Assembly (NCBI GenBank): GCA_964537055.1
Contig: CAZHYV010000008.1
Coordinates: forward strand, 120,666 to 184,665
Direction of reading: 5' to 3'
Origin: CAZHYV01 sp964537055
GTDB taxonomy: Bacteria > Myxococcota_A > Polyangia > Palsa-1104 > JAEUJZ01
DNA: 64,000 bases
This document shows, one piece after another, positions 36,334-45,252 of the stretch. The position numbers were made by a program, and so were the translations under genes. How positions within the stretch are numbered: position 1 is the first letter of the stretch; each line of letters begins with the position of its first letter. The notes under the pieces are model-generated. The model had not been told where the DNA came from. It saw nothing but the letters and a program-made list of their open reading frames with translations, and did no database searches.

Positions 36334-37533
36334 CTAAGGATTTTGATTGTAAGCTTCGTACCTTAGCATACCTGTTTTGACGCGGGCTTCTAAGTTAGGA
36401 CAATTTGGAAGAAGGTTCGTATTACTTAGTCGATTGGAACTAACATCAAGCACCAAAAGTTGAATAAAATTATTAAATGCTGGTGGAATTGAGCCTGTAA
36501 ATTGGTTACCTCTGAGATACAAGCGAATTAAGCTTGTCAGTTGCCCAATATCGGTAGGTAGCGTGTTCAATTGGTTCTTGCTTATATCAAGTTCCTGCAG
36601 TTTTCTAAGCTGTCCAATTTCATTGGGAACTAAAGTGAGTTGATTCGCAGAAAGGTCTAAATAAACTAGTTTTTTAAGCTGCCCAATTTCATTCGGAATG
36701 CCTCCTAACGTAGGAGTTCCTGAGCGCGGATTTTGATTTCCACAAACACTTAGGAACTCTAAGTCAACAAGCTGCCCAATTTCATTGGGAACACTAACAA
36801 GTTGATTATTACAAAGCCCTAGTCCTTTTAACTTCTTAAGTTGTCCGATTTCTTTAGGTATATCCGTAAGTTGGTTATTTATAAAGGATAACTGCTCCAG
36901 GTTCTCAAGTTGGGTGAGCTCAATGGGAAATTTTTTAAGTTGATTACTGATAAAAGTAAGCTTGTGAAGATTCGTAAGCTGTCCCACCTCAACGGGAATT
37001 TCTGTCAATGGTGTATACAGAACTCCTAGTTCCTCTAAGTTTGTAAGCTGTCCAATTTCCGCCGGAAGTTTCGTAAGGTTTTGATAAATAAGATCTAGCT
37101 TCTTTAACTTTTTGAGCTGTCCAATTTCCGCCGGAAGACTCAATAAATTGTTTTGTACAAAAGCCGCTTCTTCTAAATGAGTAATGTATTTAATTTCCTC
37201 AAGATTCTCTAGCTTCCCAGATGGAGATATCTTAAGGACCCAGCCTTCTTTATCACAGGCTACATCGTTAAAGTCACATACAGGCCCTGCCAACATTTTG
37301 GGATCCACAATGTTTTTAAAAATCAATCGTATTGCTCTATCTTGAAGCTCTTTTTCGGTAAGTTGAGGAGGATCCAAAGGTGGTGTGTGGGCAACCACTG
37401 CATCTATAGGCAGTTCTAAAGGAGTACCCGTTTGTGAATTGCAAGCAGCCCATAAACCGAATATTAAATTTAATCCTACTACAAAAGTTTGTTGTATCCA
37501 TTTCCTTTGTAGTGAAGTTCTTAAAATCGACAT
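36334..37533 (-). CDS. Leucine-rich-repeat lipoprotein
   Basis: A 399-residue lipoprotein (signal ending IFGLWAAC). After a cap with CDFNDVACDKEGWV come ten or so LRRs of about 23 residues, of the bacterial type 'IGQLTNLEELxVxxTPLTxIPxE' (for example LTEIPVEVGQLTNLHKL, LTLVPNEIGQLRKLQELDIS, LNTLPTDIGQLTSLIRLYLR). The C-terminal cap is short. It forms a solenoid for protein binding at the surface or periplasm. It lies inside the tRNA-Gly-repeat-flanked segment next to the PIN/AbrB pair. Confidence 0.85.
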   Translation of the reverse strand: MSILRTSLQRKWIQQTFVVGLNLIFGLWAACNSQTGTPLELPIDAVVAHTPPLDPPQLTEKELQDRAIRLIFKNIVDPKMLAGPVCDFNDVACDKEGWVLKISPSGKLENLEEIKYITHLEEAAFVQNNLLSLPAEIGQLKKLKKLDLIYQNLTKLPAEIGQLTNLEELGVLYTPLTEIPVEVGQLTNLHKLTFISNQLKKFPIELTQLENLEQLSFINNQLTDIPKEIGQLKKLKGLGLCNNQLVSVPNEIGQLVDLEFLSVCGNQNPRSGTPTLGGIPNEIGQLKKLVYLDLSANQLTLVPNEIGQLRKLQELDISKNQLNTLPTDIGQLTSLIRLYLRGNQFTGSIPPAFNNFIQLLVLDVSSNRLSNTNLLPNCPNLEARVKTGMLRYEAYNQNP

Positions 37534-37910
37534 ATAACATCCTCCGATGACACGATGTGTCTCTTATCAAAATCAAAAGTAAATCTTCTTTGTTTCTTAC
37601 CCAGCCACCTTCAAAATACGAGCGAAACGCAATAGCCTCTAAAGACAAACATATAAGAGGCTAAACGTGCAGCCTAGAAGTTGTTTTATTAAAAAAGCTT
37701 TGGCCAGAGAACGCATAATTAAACTAAGACCACATTTCTCTTTAGCAAGAAAATTTTTGAAAGAATACAGTCTCTTTCCTCCTAACCATTAGAGCCGTTT
37801 CTTTCAACGATTACCCAAATTAGAAAGGAAATTCGAGCAAGTTGAGATTCCTAGAGGGGTGTCACAAATCTTGAAAAGAACGCGCGAAGAAATTTTAGAA
37901 ACAATTCCGG
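37534..37910. other. Gap upstream of the LRR gene, nothing firm
   Basis: AT-rich sequence with no convincing open frame. It should hold the LRR promoter (minus strand) and the degraded 5' part of the recombinase gene (plus strand). Confidence 0.4.
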
Positions 37911-38165
37911 CGCCGGACCGACGTCCTTCATTTTGATGAAGCCAAACGATGGATGAAAGTTGCTCTTGATTTGGCGCAGCAAGGCGATACCAAAGCGGTT
38001 GTTGCATTGAGTACTCTTCTTTTAGGCCTTCGTTCGAAACATGGAATGCGTGGCTTACACAGTACGCTAGCAATTCAAGCAGGAACCAGTCCTCACATGG
38101 TAGCTCAGAGAGCCATTACGCAAGTCCCGATTCGATGCAAAAACGAAAGCAACAAAAACTACTGA
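37911..38165 (+). pseudogene. Tyrosine recombinase remnant with internal deletion
   Basis: The frame reads RRTDVLHFDEAKRWMKVALD, LAQQGDTKAVVALSTLLLGL, then RSKHGMRGLHSTLAIQAGTS and PHMVAQ before it degenerates and stops. The first part matches the start of an integrase catalytic domain up to box I (LLLGLRxSE); the second matches box II (HGLRGTHATLALEAG...HLVA). About 80-100 residues between box I and box II are missing, and the tyrosine end is lost. It lies directly beside repeat copy B. Confidence 0.72.
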
Positions 38166-38188
38166 ACATGTTGGAGCAAAACCACAGC

Positions 38189-38553
38189 GTTCGAAAAGGA
38201 AGGAGGGTGTTAGCACAGGGTGCTAGCGCAGCCTAATTTGGGTGCTAGCGTGGCCTCAATCGTTCCCTAATCGTTCCCTGGAGCTGTTTTTTGGCGATCT
38301 AGAAATTTTGAGTGAAGTTTGTAACTGCTGGATTTTGTAGAGAAAAATGAAAGCGGAAGACGGGATTCGAACCCGCGACAACTAGCTTGGGAAGCTAGAA
38401 GCCTGAGACGGAAACGGTGGTTGAATCATTCCCTACATGGTAAGAATGCTCGCTTTTTCAAGCACTTACTCAGGGAACGATTGGCGGAAGGATGTTTGCT
38501 TTGATGAACTCATTTTTTCTATAAAAGAGCCTCTGAAACCCTGAACAGAAACG
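38189..38553. repeat. Direct repeat copy B, containing a tRNA-Gly fragment
   Basis: About 365 bases, matching copy A with an extra segment of short internal repeats (GGGTGTTAGCACA, GGGTGCTAGCGCAGCCT, GGGTGCTAGCGTGGCCT; CAATCGTTCCCT twice). The perfect inverted repeat AATCGTTCCCTG (38269-38280) / CAGGGAACGATT (38471-38482) bounds a core of the same length as in copy A. On the minus strand the tail can fold as a long hairpin with GTAAG/CTTAC inside. Confidence 0.8.
38353..38398 (-). pseudogene. tRNA-Gly(CCC) 3'-half remnant
   Basis: On the minus strand: anticodon arm CTAGC-TTCCCAA-GCTAG (perfect), T arm CGCGGG-TTCGAAT-CCCG, acceptor 3' strand CTTCCGC and a T at the discriminator position, as in glycine tRNAs. 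No matching 5' half (GCGGAAG and D arm) precedes it. Compared with copy A, one anticodon-stem pair has changed on both sides (C-G to A-T). Confidence 0.65.
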
Positions 38554-38693
38554 ATTGTTTTTTGCTAGAATAAGATGAAGTTTGAAGCGCAAGAAGATGC
38601 CTTTGAAAGATTTGCTTGGAGGGTGACTGAAGGATGGGCCGCGAGTCTATTGTTGCAGATTTCTTGCGGAGACCCAGGGCTTCCTAGCATCAA

Positions 38694-39455
38694 TCATGCA
38701 GTTGTTAGTTTCCCCGCACAAAAGAATAAACCTAGAGCAAGAAGGAGATAGAAAAAGAATTGAAACGGATGACGTTTTATGCCCCGTAACCAGCCATCTG
38801 TCCATACGATATTCGTAAAGAGATTGCTAAAGATCCCACCTATAACAGTGGCTAGGACAACTCCCCATACTTTTTTGTCTGCCCACATGGCACTATTTAA
38901 AAAAGAGTGTGATGACAAGAGACGGCCTTGATAATGTCTAACAAGCCACCCTAAGATAAAGACGAAAACAAAGCCAGAGATCCAAAAAGAGTGTCGAATG
39001 GGAGGACCTTCATCGATGACCCGATTTAATTTTCCAATGGCAATTTCTAACTCCCCGATAGCCATGTTGAGCGCTATTAGGTGTATACGAGAAGAAGGAT
39101 CAGGTGATTGTAGCGCTGTTTCAAAAATTGGAAATTCTCGTCCAAATTGTTCATAAGAGCGAGAGATTTGTAATTTGCATAAATCCGACTGAACTTCTCC
39201 CCATTGAATATTTAGTTCTATGCGAAGCCTGCTTGCTTCCTTGGATTTATTCTCGTAAAGCAACTTGGTGTAGGCGACCAGATCGTTTCTAAATTTTAGA
39301 AGCTTACTTTGAAAAATTTTAGGTTTTCGGATGGGTGGATTGTGCATAGGGTGATTTTGCCTAACTTTATACAATGGCTCATCGTATTTATACATGGCTG
39401 CTTCGATGATTGCAAAGTGGTTCTTCGAGGTGTTTGCTTGAAACTGAAAAACCAC
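38694..39455 (-). CDS. Membrane protein of unknown function
   Basis: A 253-residue protein: a charged helical N-terminal half (about 1-165, with FQSKLLKFRNDLVAYTKLLY) followed by three hydrophobic segments (HSFWISGFVFVFILGWLV, VWGVVLATVIGGIFSNLF, FFFYLLLALGLFFCAGKL). No family recognised. Located between repeat copy B and the AbiE operon in accessory DNA, so a defence or phage-related role is possible but not shown. Confidence 0.5.
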   Translation of the reverse strand: MVFQFQANTSKNHFAIIEAAMYKYDEPLYKVRQNHPMHNPPIRKPKIFQSKLLKFRNDLVAYTKLLYENKSKEASRLRIELNIQWGEVQSDLCKLQISRSYEQFGREFPIFETALQSPDPSSRIHLIALNMAIGELEIAIGKLNRVIDEGPPIRHSFWISGFVFVFILGWLVRHYQGRLLSSHSFLNSAMWADKKVWGVVLATVIGGIFSNLFTNIVWTDGWLRGIKRHPFQFFFYLLLALGLFFCAGKLTTA

Positions 39456-39530
39456 TATATCAATACATTTTTATTAATCGTTTTCGAAACAGAACCTATC
39501 CTGTTACATTCTGCAAACCAAATATGAGTT

Positions 39531-40334
39531 TTAAAGAGGTAACCTAGCCAGGAACACCTCTTGGATCCTAGCAATGGCTTGGGTTACCAAAAAAGAATGC
39601 TCTTCTCCCGTCCGTAGAAGAGGCGGAATATCTGTACCGAACCGTGTATCCTCTGCCTTTTCCTGGAGGTTCGTCAGAAATGCCTCCCTTCGAATGGGTG
39701 TTTTGCCTTCCATGGTATAGCGTTGGAAACAATCGATGACTCGTTGCGGGTCTAGGGTGGGGACTTGCTGTAAGGCATGATCCAAATCAAACAGGTCCCG
39801 TCCCTTCTTTCTTTGGTACAAGGCACGCAGTTTGGTGCCTAAGAGCTCTTCCAGGTGATAGGTTTGGATCAGTGCTTCCCCACTGAACCAAGGGTTCTCT
39901 ACGAGGAAGGGCTTGGTTTGGTATCCGAGCACCGAAAAATGTTCTCGGGTGTTCACTTCTACCTTAAGACGCATCGGCGTTTTGGGTTCGGTCTCTGTGG
40001 TTGCGCGATAGATGAAGGTTACCCGCCCTTCGCTCTGTTTGCGTTTGGGTTCTCCCAACCATGGATCAAGGCGAGCGCGCAGCGCAGTCATGCAAGGCCC
40101 AAAAGGTCCGGCATGGATTTGTACAAGGTCGATATCCTCGCTGTATCTGGCCGCAGGCAAGAGGAACAATTTGTGTAGTGCGGTCCCTCCTCGAAACGCA
40201 AGGTGGTCTTTCAGCAAAGGATCAGAAAAAATCTCGACCAACGCCCGAGAGAGTAGCAAATCTTGCTCCACCTGAGCATCCGAAGCCCAGGGCGTTTGGG
40301 TTCTCCAAAGCGTAAGCGCTGCGAAGGGAATCAT
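39531..40334 (-). CDS. abiEii: AbiEii-type nucleotidyltransferase toxin
   Basis: I start at ATG 40334, which overlaps the stop of the AbiEi gene by 4 bases; a start at 40451 would run through the antitoxin gene. The 267-residue protein has the DNA polymerase beta-like NTase motif LAFRGGTALHKLFLL followed by YSEDIDLVQI, and later LRLKVEVN and LLGTKLRALYQRKKGRDLFD, all standard in AbiEii/MenT-type toxins that modify tRNA acceptor ends. It is paired with a cognate AbiEi antitoxin. Confidence 0.88.
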   Translation of the reverse strand: MIPFAALTLWRTQTPWASDAQVEQDLLLSRALVEIFSDPLLKDHLAFRGGTALHKLFLLPAARYSEDIDLVQIHAGPFGPCMTALRARLDPWLGEPKRKQSEGRVTFIYRATTETEPKTPMRLKVEVNTREHFSVLGYQTKPFLVENPWFSGEALIQTYHLEELLGTKLRALYQRKKGRDLFDLDHALQQVPTLDPQRVIDCFQRYTMEGKTPIRREAFLTNLQEKAEDTRFGTDIPPLLRTGEEHSFLVTQAIARIQEVFLARLPL

Positions 40335-41125
40335 TCGTCTGCCTCCACCGTCGTGTTCAGAATTAAATGCCAACGAGGATGAATGGGCTTTCCTTGGCTC
40401 GATGAACCTCGGGAGAGCGGAATCGTATTGCAGGGATGCGCTTCGACCCAAGCAAGCAGCGGTGTCGCCAGCGTTTCGTTTCCGAGAAGCTCAAACAGGT
40501 ACCCGATCCTCTGAATCACCGCTAAGGGAGTGAATGGAAGAAGCTGCTCGAATCGCTCTGGATGAAGCTGTTCTTGCAGATCTGTGAGAATCGTGGCGAC
40601 TTGGTCGAGGGTCCCTACAACATGTAAATAACGAACGAGATCAAACGCGGTGGCTTCTGGAGTAGAGACTTTCATGGTACCCGTGGGCGTATTTCTTTCT
40701 TGAGTCGGGGTGCGCAGGAATTCTCGCTTGGTGACAAATCGAATCCTCGTACGTCCGACTTGAAGGGGGCGAAGCGGAGAAGAAGTCACGACCTGAAACT
40801 CTTGCGGTTGCTGGTGGGCCGCCCCATAGAGCGCTGCCGCAGAAAGCAGACCTACATAGTAAGGACGCTGAAGCGCCTTCATAAACGAGTCGATAAACCA
40901 AGGGGGTGGCGGGGCTCCTCCATCCCGGTATTCGAGGGGAACGATACTATAAAACCCACGCTGAAGAACGGCAAGACGACGATGCTGGACCAAACGCCTG
41001 AGGGCCCGACGAAATCCTGCTTCGGACATACCCAGGGTCGTTACAGCCTCGTTTCGTCCGAACGTGTATTTTCCCGAAGCCTGGAGGTTATCTACGAACG
41101 TATCTAAAGACAAAGAAGTCGCCAT
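40331..41125 (-). CDS. abiEi: AbiEi-type antitoxin/autoregulator
   Basis: A 264-residue protein with an N-terminal winged helix (KYTFGRNEAVTTLGMSEAGF, RRALRRLVQHRRLAVLQRGF) and the family's central block PYYVGLLSAAALYGAAHQQP, FQVVTSSPLRPLQVGRTRIR, then TPEATAFDLVRYLHVVGTLD. AbiEi proteins repress their operon by binding inverted repeats and neutralise AbiEii. A strong palindrome lies just upstream of the start (41143-41183). Confidence 0.88.
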   Translation of the reverse strand: MATSLSLDTFVDNLQASGKYTFGRNEAVTTLGMSEAGFRRALRRLVQHRRLAVLQRGFYSIVPLEYRDGGAPPPPWFIDSFMKALQRPYYVGLLSAAALYGAAHQQPQEFQVVTSSPLRPLQVGRTRIRFVTKREFLRTPTQERNTPTGTMKVSTPEATAFDLVRYLHVVGTLDQVATILTDLQEQLHPERFEQLLPFTPLAVIQRIGYLFELLGNETLATPLLAWVEAHPCNTIPLSRGSSSQGKPIHPRWHLILNTTVEADE

Positions 41126-41142
41126 AAGTTCAATTTATATTT

Positions 41143-41183
41143 TGTTTGCTGAACGTAACAGAAGATGTTCTGTTCTGCAAACA
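41143..41183. promoter_or_regulatory. Palindromic operator of the AbiE operon
   Basis: Nested inverted repeats: TGTTTGCTGAAC (41143-41154) with GTTCTGCAAACA (41172-41183), 11 of 12 matched, and inside it AACAGAA-GATG-TTCTGTT (41157-41174), perfect. It starts 18 bases upstream of the AbiEi start codon, where AbiEi-type autoregulators bind. Confidence 0.65.
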
Positions 41184-41215
41184 AATTATTAAAAGATGGG
41201 TATCGTAGGATCAAG

Positions 41216-41794
41216 CTACGGAAGGATGAGCGTACGTGCCGTCGCAAATGGGAGAAGTGTTTCTGCGGTAGGATAGTTGGTTTTCAACTCGTTCCATGTT
41301 TCCTTATCATTCGACACTTCATGGAAACGGTGGGAATCTTGGATCAAGATCGTTCCGCAGAGCGAAGCGGTAAATTCAGCGCCGAGTAACAGAGAGCGAT
41401 GCCCATATTCTTGACCGGTAACTCCATCTCTGATAACGACCTCTATTGTGGCAGGAACCCAAAGGTTTGGCTTCACCGCTCGTTGTTCTTTGGTGAGTTG
41501 ATTCCAATGAAACGGGCTCATCCTCCAGGGCTTTGTGCCAAACTTACAAAGCAAGACCAAATATTCTTTATGGACAACGAGAGCAAGTTCAACTTGGGCT
41601 TGCAAAAGCTCGTGAAGATCTTCAAGCTTGGGGGAAATTACCTCCATGCATAAGGTATGCTGTCCATGTTCAAAGAGGTAGGAACTCCTGATTTCTTGAA
41701 CAGGGAGTGGCGGAGACAAAAGGACCTCCCAAGAAGGAGAAGAAGTCTTTTCTTGAAGAAGCAATGGGTCAGTATACATAGTTGCTTGTAACAA
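41216..41794 (-). CDS. Diverged member of the ~200-residue module family
   Basis: A 192-residue soluble protein. I recognise no named family, but it aligns by eye with the proteins at 47519 and 50931: VELALVVHKEYLVLLCKFGT and KPWRMSPFHW against AEFAISMRENILLFLSRFHN and QAWNISPYHY; further on GHRSLLLGAEFTASLCGTIL against GVRTVRLSSEFATCIHNILQ, and LLPFATARTLILP against LLAITDSRILDAPT. It is divergent from the OPT transporter (105 bases between starts) and is the outermost member of the 41-51 kb cluster. Confidence 0.55.
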   Translation of the reverse strand: MLQATMYTDPLLLQEKTSSPSWEVLLSPPLPVQEIRSSYLFEHGQHTLCMEVISPKLEDLHELLQAQVELALVVHKEYLVLLCKFGTKPWRMSPFHWNQLTKEQRAVKPNLWVPATIEVVIRDGVTGQEYGHRSLLLGAEFTASLCGTILIQDSHRFHEVSNDKETWNELKTNYPTAETLLPFATARTLILP

Positions 41795-41899
41795 ATCTTA
41801 GCATAAGCGCTCCGCGGAAGAAAAGAGAGATGAATCGATTGCGTCGAGAAAAAATAAATACTTGCTTCTTGTTCTGATTTCTTTTTTGAATAGTACCTG

Positions 41900-43957
41900 A
41901 TGCAAGGCGCTATAGAAAATCAACAAAATTCTAATCCTCATACCGGAGAGCCTGGCGAATCCCCCTTCGAACCGTTTATTCCTCCCCAGAAGCACATCAA
42001 AGAATTTACCCTGAAAGCCGTTCTTCTTGGAATTCTGTTTGCCATCATCTTCGGTGCCTCGGCTGTGAACTTAGCTCTTGGAGCAGGCGTAACGGTTGGA
42101 GGAGCCATTTCAATTACTGTTATCGCCGTAGGGCTTGTAAAGCGTTTCGGGAAAACCACGATTTTAGAAAATAATATCATCCAAACAATCGGCTCTGCGA
42201 GTGAATCAAGCGCCTCTGGATTGGTCTTCCGCGTCACAGGGCTTATCTTTCTTGCAGAAGGAGCCCGTTACTTTACGTATACCCGTCTTGTCGTCATTGC
42301 CATTTTAGGAAGCGTTCTCGGGATTTTATTTATGATTCCTTTGCGAAGGAGCTTGGTTTCTAAAGAACATCACGTGCTTCCCTTCCCTGAAGGAAAAGCG
42401 TGTGCAGAAGTTCTCATCGAGGGAGAACGAGAAAAAAGCTCTATGATGCCTGTGATCCTAGGCGCTCTTACAGGCATGGGGTATTGGATCTTCATGAGAT
42501 TAACAAAGCTATGGAAAGAAATCCCAAATATTTTCGATTCTCAGGCTCGTTTTATCTATCCCAATGCGACGTTCAATCTGCAAGTATTTCCAGAATACTT
42601 AGGAATCGGATACATTATTGGACCTCGAACAAGTACCCAAATGATGATTGGAGGGATTCTTTCGTGGCTTGTCATTATCCCTCTGTTCTCGAAATTGCCT
42701 CAATTGTCCTCTGTCCTCCAAGCGGATGATGTGAGGACTACACTAAATCACCTAGGTGAGAAAATGGTGGGAACCGATCTTCCTGCGGCGGTGGATGTAT
42801 ACAAAGCTTATGGGAGATTCATTGGCATGGGAGCTGTTGTCTGTGCAGGGCTTATTACCCTAATCAAAACTTTGCCAACCATTTTCAAAAGTTTTCATAC
42901 TACAGTAAAAAGTTTCTCTGAACGAAGGGAAGTCTCTCCGCTGAGGACGGAAAAGGACCTCCCCAATTGGGTGATTGTCATCGGGCTCGGGGTATTGATT
43001 CTCTTGTTTCTCGTGTTGCCACAGTTTCCTTGGACCTTCCCTCTCTCCCTCCTTGTGCTTGTGCTTATTTTGATATTTGGTTTCTTTTTCGTAACAGTCT
43101 CAAGCCGATTTGCTGGATTGGTGGGGTATAGTATGGAACCCATTACGCCCATGATGTTTACAACAGTCATTCTTGTCTGTTTTGTATTTTTTCTCTTCCG
43201 TTTACGGAGTGGGAGTGATCAGGCTATGGTACTGATGATCGGAGCGGTAGTGTGTCTGGCTGCAAGTAATGCAGGAGCGACTTCTCAAGACTTGAAGACA
43301 GGGTTTCTGGTCGGTGCCACTCCTTGGAAGCAGCAGGTCGGATTTCTTATCGGAGTGATTGTTTCCGCCGTTGTAATTAGTGGGCTGGTCATCCTGATCG
43401 ATAAATCCAACCCTGGAATAACTCACACGATTGGGTTTGTGTTTCCTAAGGAAAAAGCGGCGCGGTTTTCAGCCCCACAAGCGAGTGTAACGGCCATGCT
43501 GATTCAAACAGCGTTTCGAGGAGATATGCCGTGGGGGTTGGTTCTTTTCGGAGCGAGCTTAGCATTGATTGCATACCTCTGTAGGTTGAACGCCTTGTCG
43601 TTTGCTATTGGAATTTATCTGCCTATTGCTGTAACCGCCCCCATTTTTCTAGGAGCGGGAATTCGTTGGCTCACGGAGAGAAAAGAGAAACAAGAAAAAG
43701 ATCAAGGGTCCGAGAGAGAAGCGAATCTCAAACCGGGAATGCTCTGTGCGACAGGATTGGTGGCAGGAGGAGCTTTGACAGGAATGTTGCTTGGATTTTT
43801 TAAGAGCTTCTTCCCGAGCGCAGCAAAACGGTTTGATCTAGGAGGCAATTACTGGAGTAAGATTGAGCCCTACGGAGATTATCTTGCAGTATGTTTGTTC
43901 TTCGTTTTGGGTGCCTTCTTATACATCGTATCCCGACGAAAATTCAAGAGTATATAA
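41900..43957 (+). CDS. OPT-family oligopeptide/metal-chelate transporter
   Basis: A 685-residue inner-membrane transporter with about 14-16 hydrophobic helices. Family signatures: NNIIQTIGSASESSASGLVF (about 94-113), VLPFPEGKACAEVLIEGE (about 158-175) and LPAAVDVYKAYGRFIGMGAV. OPT proteins import small peptides, peptide-like siderophores or metal-amino-acid chelates by proton symport. It begins the 41-51 kb module, 80 bases before the first FHA-GGDEF gene, so it may supply the substrate of the neighbouring methyltransferases (inference). Confidence 0.88.
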   Translation: MQGAIENQQNSNPHTGEPGESPFEPFIPPQKHIKEFTLKAVLLGILFAIIFGASAVNLALGAGVTVGGAISITVIAVGLVKRFGKTTILENNIIQTIGSASESSASGLVFRVTGLIFLAEGARYFTYTRLVVIAILGSVLGILFMIPLRRSLVSKEHHVLPFPEGKACAEVLIEGEREKSSMMPVILGALTGMGYWIFMRLTKLWKEIPNIFDSQARFIYPNATFNLQVFPEYLGIGYIIGPRTSTQMMIGGILSWLVIIPLFSKLPQLSSVLQADDVRTTLNHLGEKMVGTDLPAAVDVYKAYGRFIGMGAVVCAGLITLIKTLPTIFKSFHTTVKSFSERREVSPLRTEKDLPNWVIVIGLGVLILLFLVLPQFPWTFPLSLLVLVLILIFGFFFVTVSSRFAGLVGYSMEPITPMMFTTVILVCFVFFLFRLRSGSDQAMVLMIGAVVCLAASNAGATSQDLKTGFLVGATPWKQQVGFLIGVIVSAVVISGLVILIDKSNPGITHTIGFVFPKEKAARFSAPQASVTAMLIQTAFRGDMPWGLVLFGASLALIAYLCRLNALSFAIGIYLPIAVTAPIFLGAGIRWLTERKEKQEKDQGSEREANLKPGMLCATGLVAGGALTGMLLGFFKSFFPSAAKRFDLGGNYWSKIEPYGDYLAVCLFFVLGAFLYIVSRRKFKSI

Positions 43958-44037
43958 GTCTACTATATAAAGAGGTTAATAACTGTCCCTAACTTGTGTA
44001 GCTATTTCCATTACATCATCAAAGAGAAAGGTAGGTC

Positions 44038-44913
44038 ATGACTCATGAGGATATAGAATATCGGGGAGCGTACTTAATTCTAGGGGAGACCGAAATCCCC
44101 GACATCAGTGCGATTGGCCGTCGATACAATTTGAAATCAAATCCAATGTTAATTTCGAATACAAAGGGAGCAGATATTCCTATCTCCTCGATCTCAAACG
44201 ATCGAAAGTATGCTGTTCTCTTGACTCAGAATAAGAATGGGATCTGGCAATTTGAAAATCGGGGTATGACTGGGGCTATCTCATTGAATGGGTTTCCTAG
44301 CGAAGAACAAGAGCTCAAGGATGGGGATTTTTTAAAGATTGGTGGTACAATTTTCCAATTTTTAGGCGGGGCGGGAGTGGCCTCAAAAATTTACAAAGCC
44401 TTACTCTTAGCCACTCGTATTGACCTATTAACAGGGGCTTACAACCATGCTCATTTTGCGTCAAGTTTAGAGGATTTTGTAAATATCGCAAACCGACATG
44501 GACAGCCCTTGTCTCTTATCATGTTTGACATCGACCATTTTAAAAAGATTAATGATACATATGGGCATTACGGTGGCGATGCGGTGTTAAGATATCTCTC
44601 TGGTTTGGTTAATAACCGCATACGCAAAGGAGACATTTTTTGTCGCACAGGAGGAGAGGAATTTGGCCTGCTGTTGCCAGAGACCCCCAAGGAGAACGCC
44701 TTACAATTGGCCGAAAAACTTCGCTACGACATTGCTAAAGTGCCTGTAAGTTATAAGGGCCAAGAAATTATCGTTACGATCTCAGTGGGGGTCGGGCAAT
44801 ATATCGATAATGAGCATCATTTGGTGTTTGGAGAGCGAGTAGACAAACTCATGTACCAATCCAAACACACCGGCCGCAATAAAGTGTCGTTTGAGTTTGA
44901 GGTATCTCGCTAA
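44038..44913 (+). CDS. FHA-GGDEF diguanylate cyclase (copy A)
   Basis: A 291-residue cytoplasmic protein. The N-terminal FHA domain (about 10-110) shows IGRRYNLKSNPMLISN, the NRG..GAISLNG loop and LKDGDFLKIGGTIFQFL; the usual TN is replaced by SLNG. The GGDEF domain (about 125-288) has MFDIDHFKKIND (162-173), GGEEF (205-209) as active A-site, and RKGD (196-199), an inhibitory I-site placed exactly five residues upstream. It should make c-di-GMP when the FHA domain binds a phosphothreonine partner. Closely paralogous to copy B at 48834. Confidence 0.88.
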   Translation: MTHEDIEYRGAYLILGETEIPDISAIGRRYNLKSNPMLISNTKGADIPISSISNDRKYAVLLTQNKNGIWQFENRGMTGAISLNGFPSEEQELKDGDFLKIGGTIFQFLGGAGVASKIYKALLLATRIDLLTGAYNHAHFASSLEDFVNIANRHGQPLSLIMFDIDHFKKINDTYGHYGGDAVLRYLSGLVNNRIRKGDIFCRTGGEEFGLLLPETPKENALQLAEKLRYDIAKVPVSYKGQEIIVTISVGVGQYIDNEHHLVFGERVDKLMYQSKHTGRNKVSFEFEVSR

Positions 44914-45252
44914 GCTTCGAATCCATCGGGATAAGAGGCATCTGAAAATGAATCATTCGATCCCCAGCAAATTCATAAGGTAGAGCTTACCTGAGTTCGA
45001 GTTTCTAAACGTTCACTATCTAATCTGTATGGTTTTTGCTCAGGGAAGTCTCCTATCAAGGGGAGATTTGCGATGGCTGCTCTCGTTTCATTTTGTCGTT
45101 GTCTTTGTTTACTTTATCATTGACAAAGAAAATGAAACGACAATGATGCCATTTGTCCGCAAGGTTGCGAAAAACAACAATAAATATATGATGTTAACTA
45201 GAAATCATGTCTTTTTGTGTCAATTTGCAATATAGAGGGAGGAGAGAATAGA
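44914..45252. other. Gap before the first methyltransferase gene
   Basis: AT-rich, with one unconvincing small frame (45029-45235). GAGGGAGGAG at about 45235 is the ribosome site of the following gene. No fold or repeat was recognised. Confidence 0.4.

Noticed and set aside
38210..38280. CRISPR-like short repeats
   Set aside because: Units are only two or three, unequal in spacing, and part of a longer duplicated element.
38353..38398. Functional tRNA-Gly gene
   Set aside because: The 3' half is good but nothing upstream can supply the 5' half.
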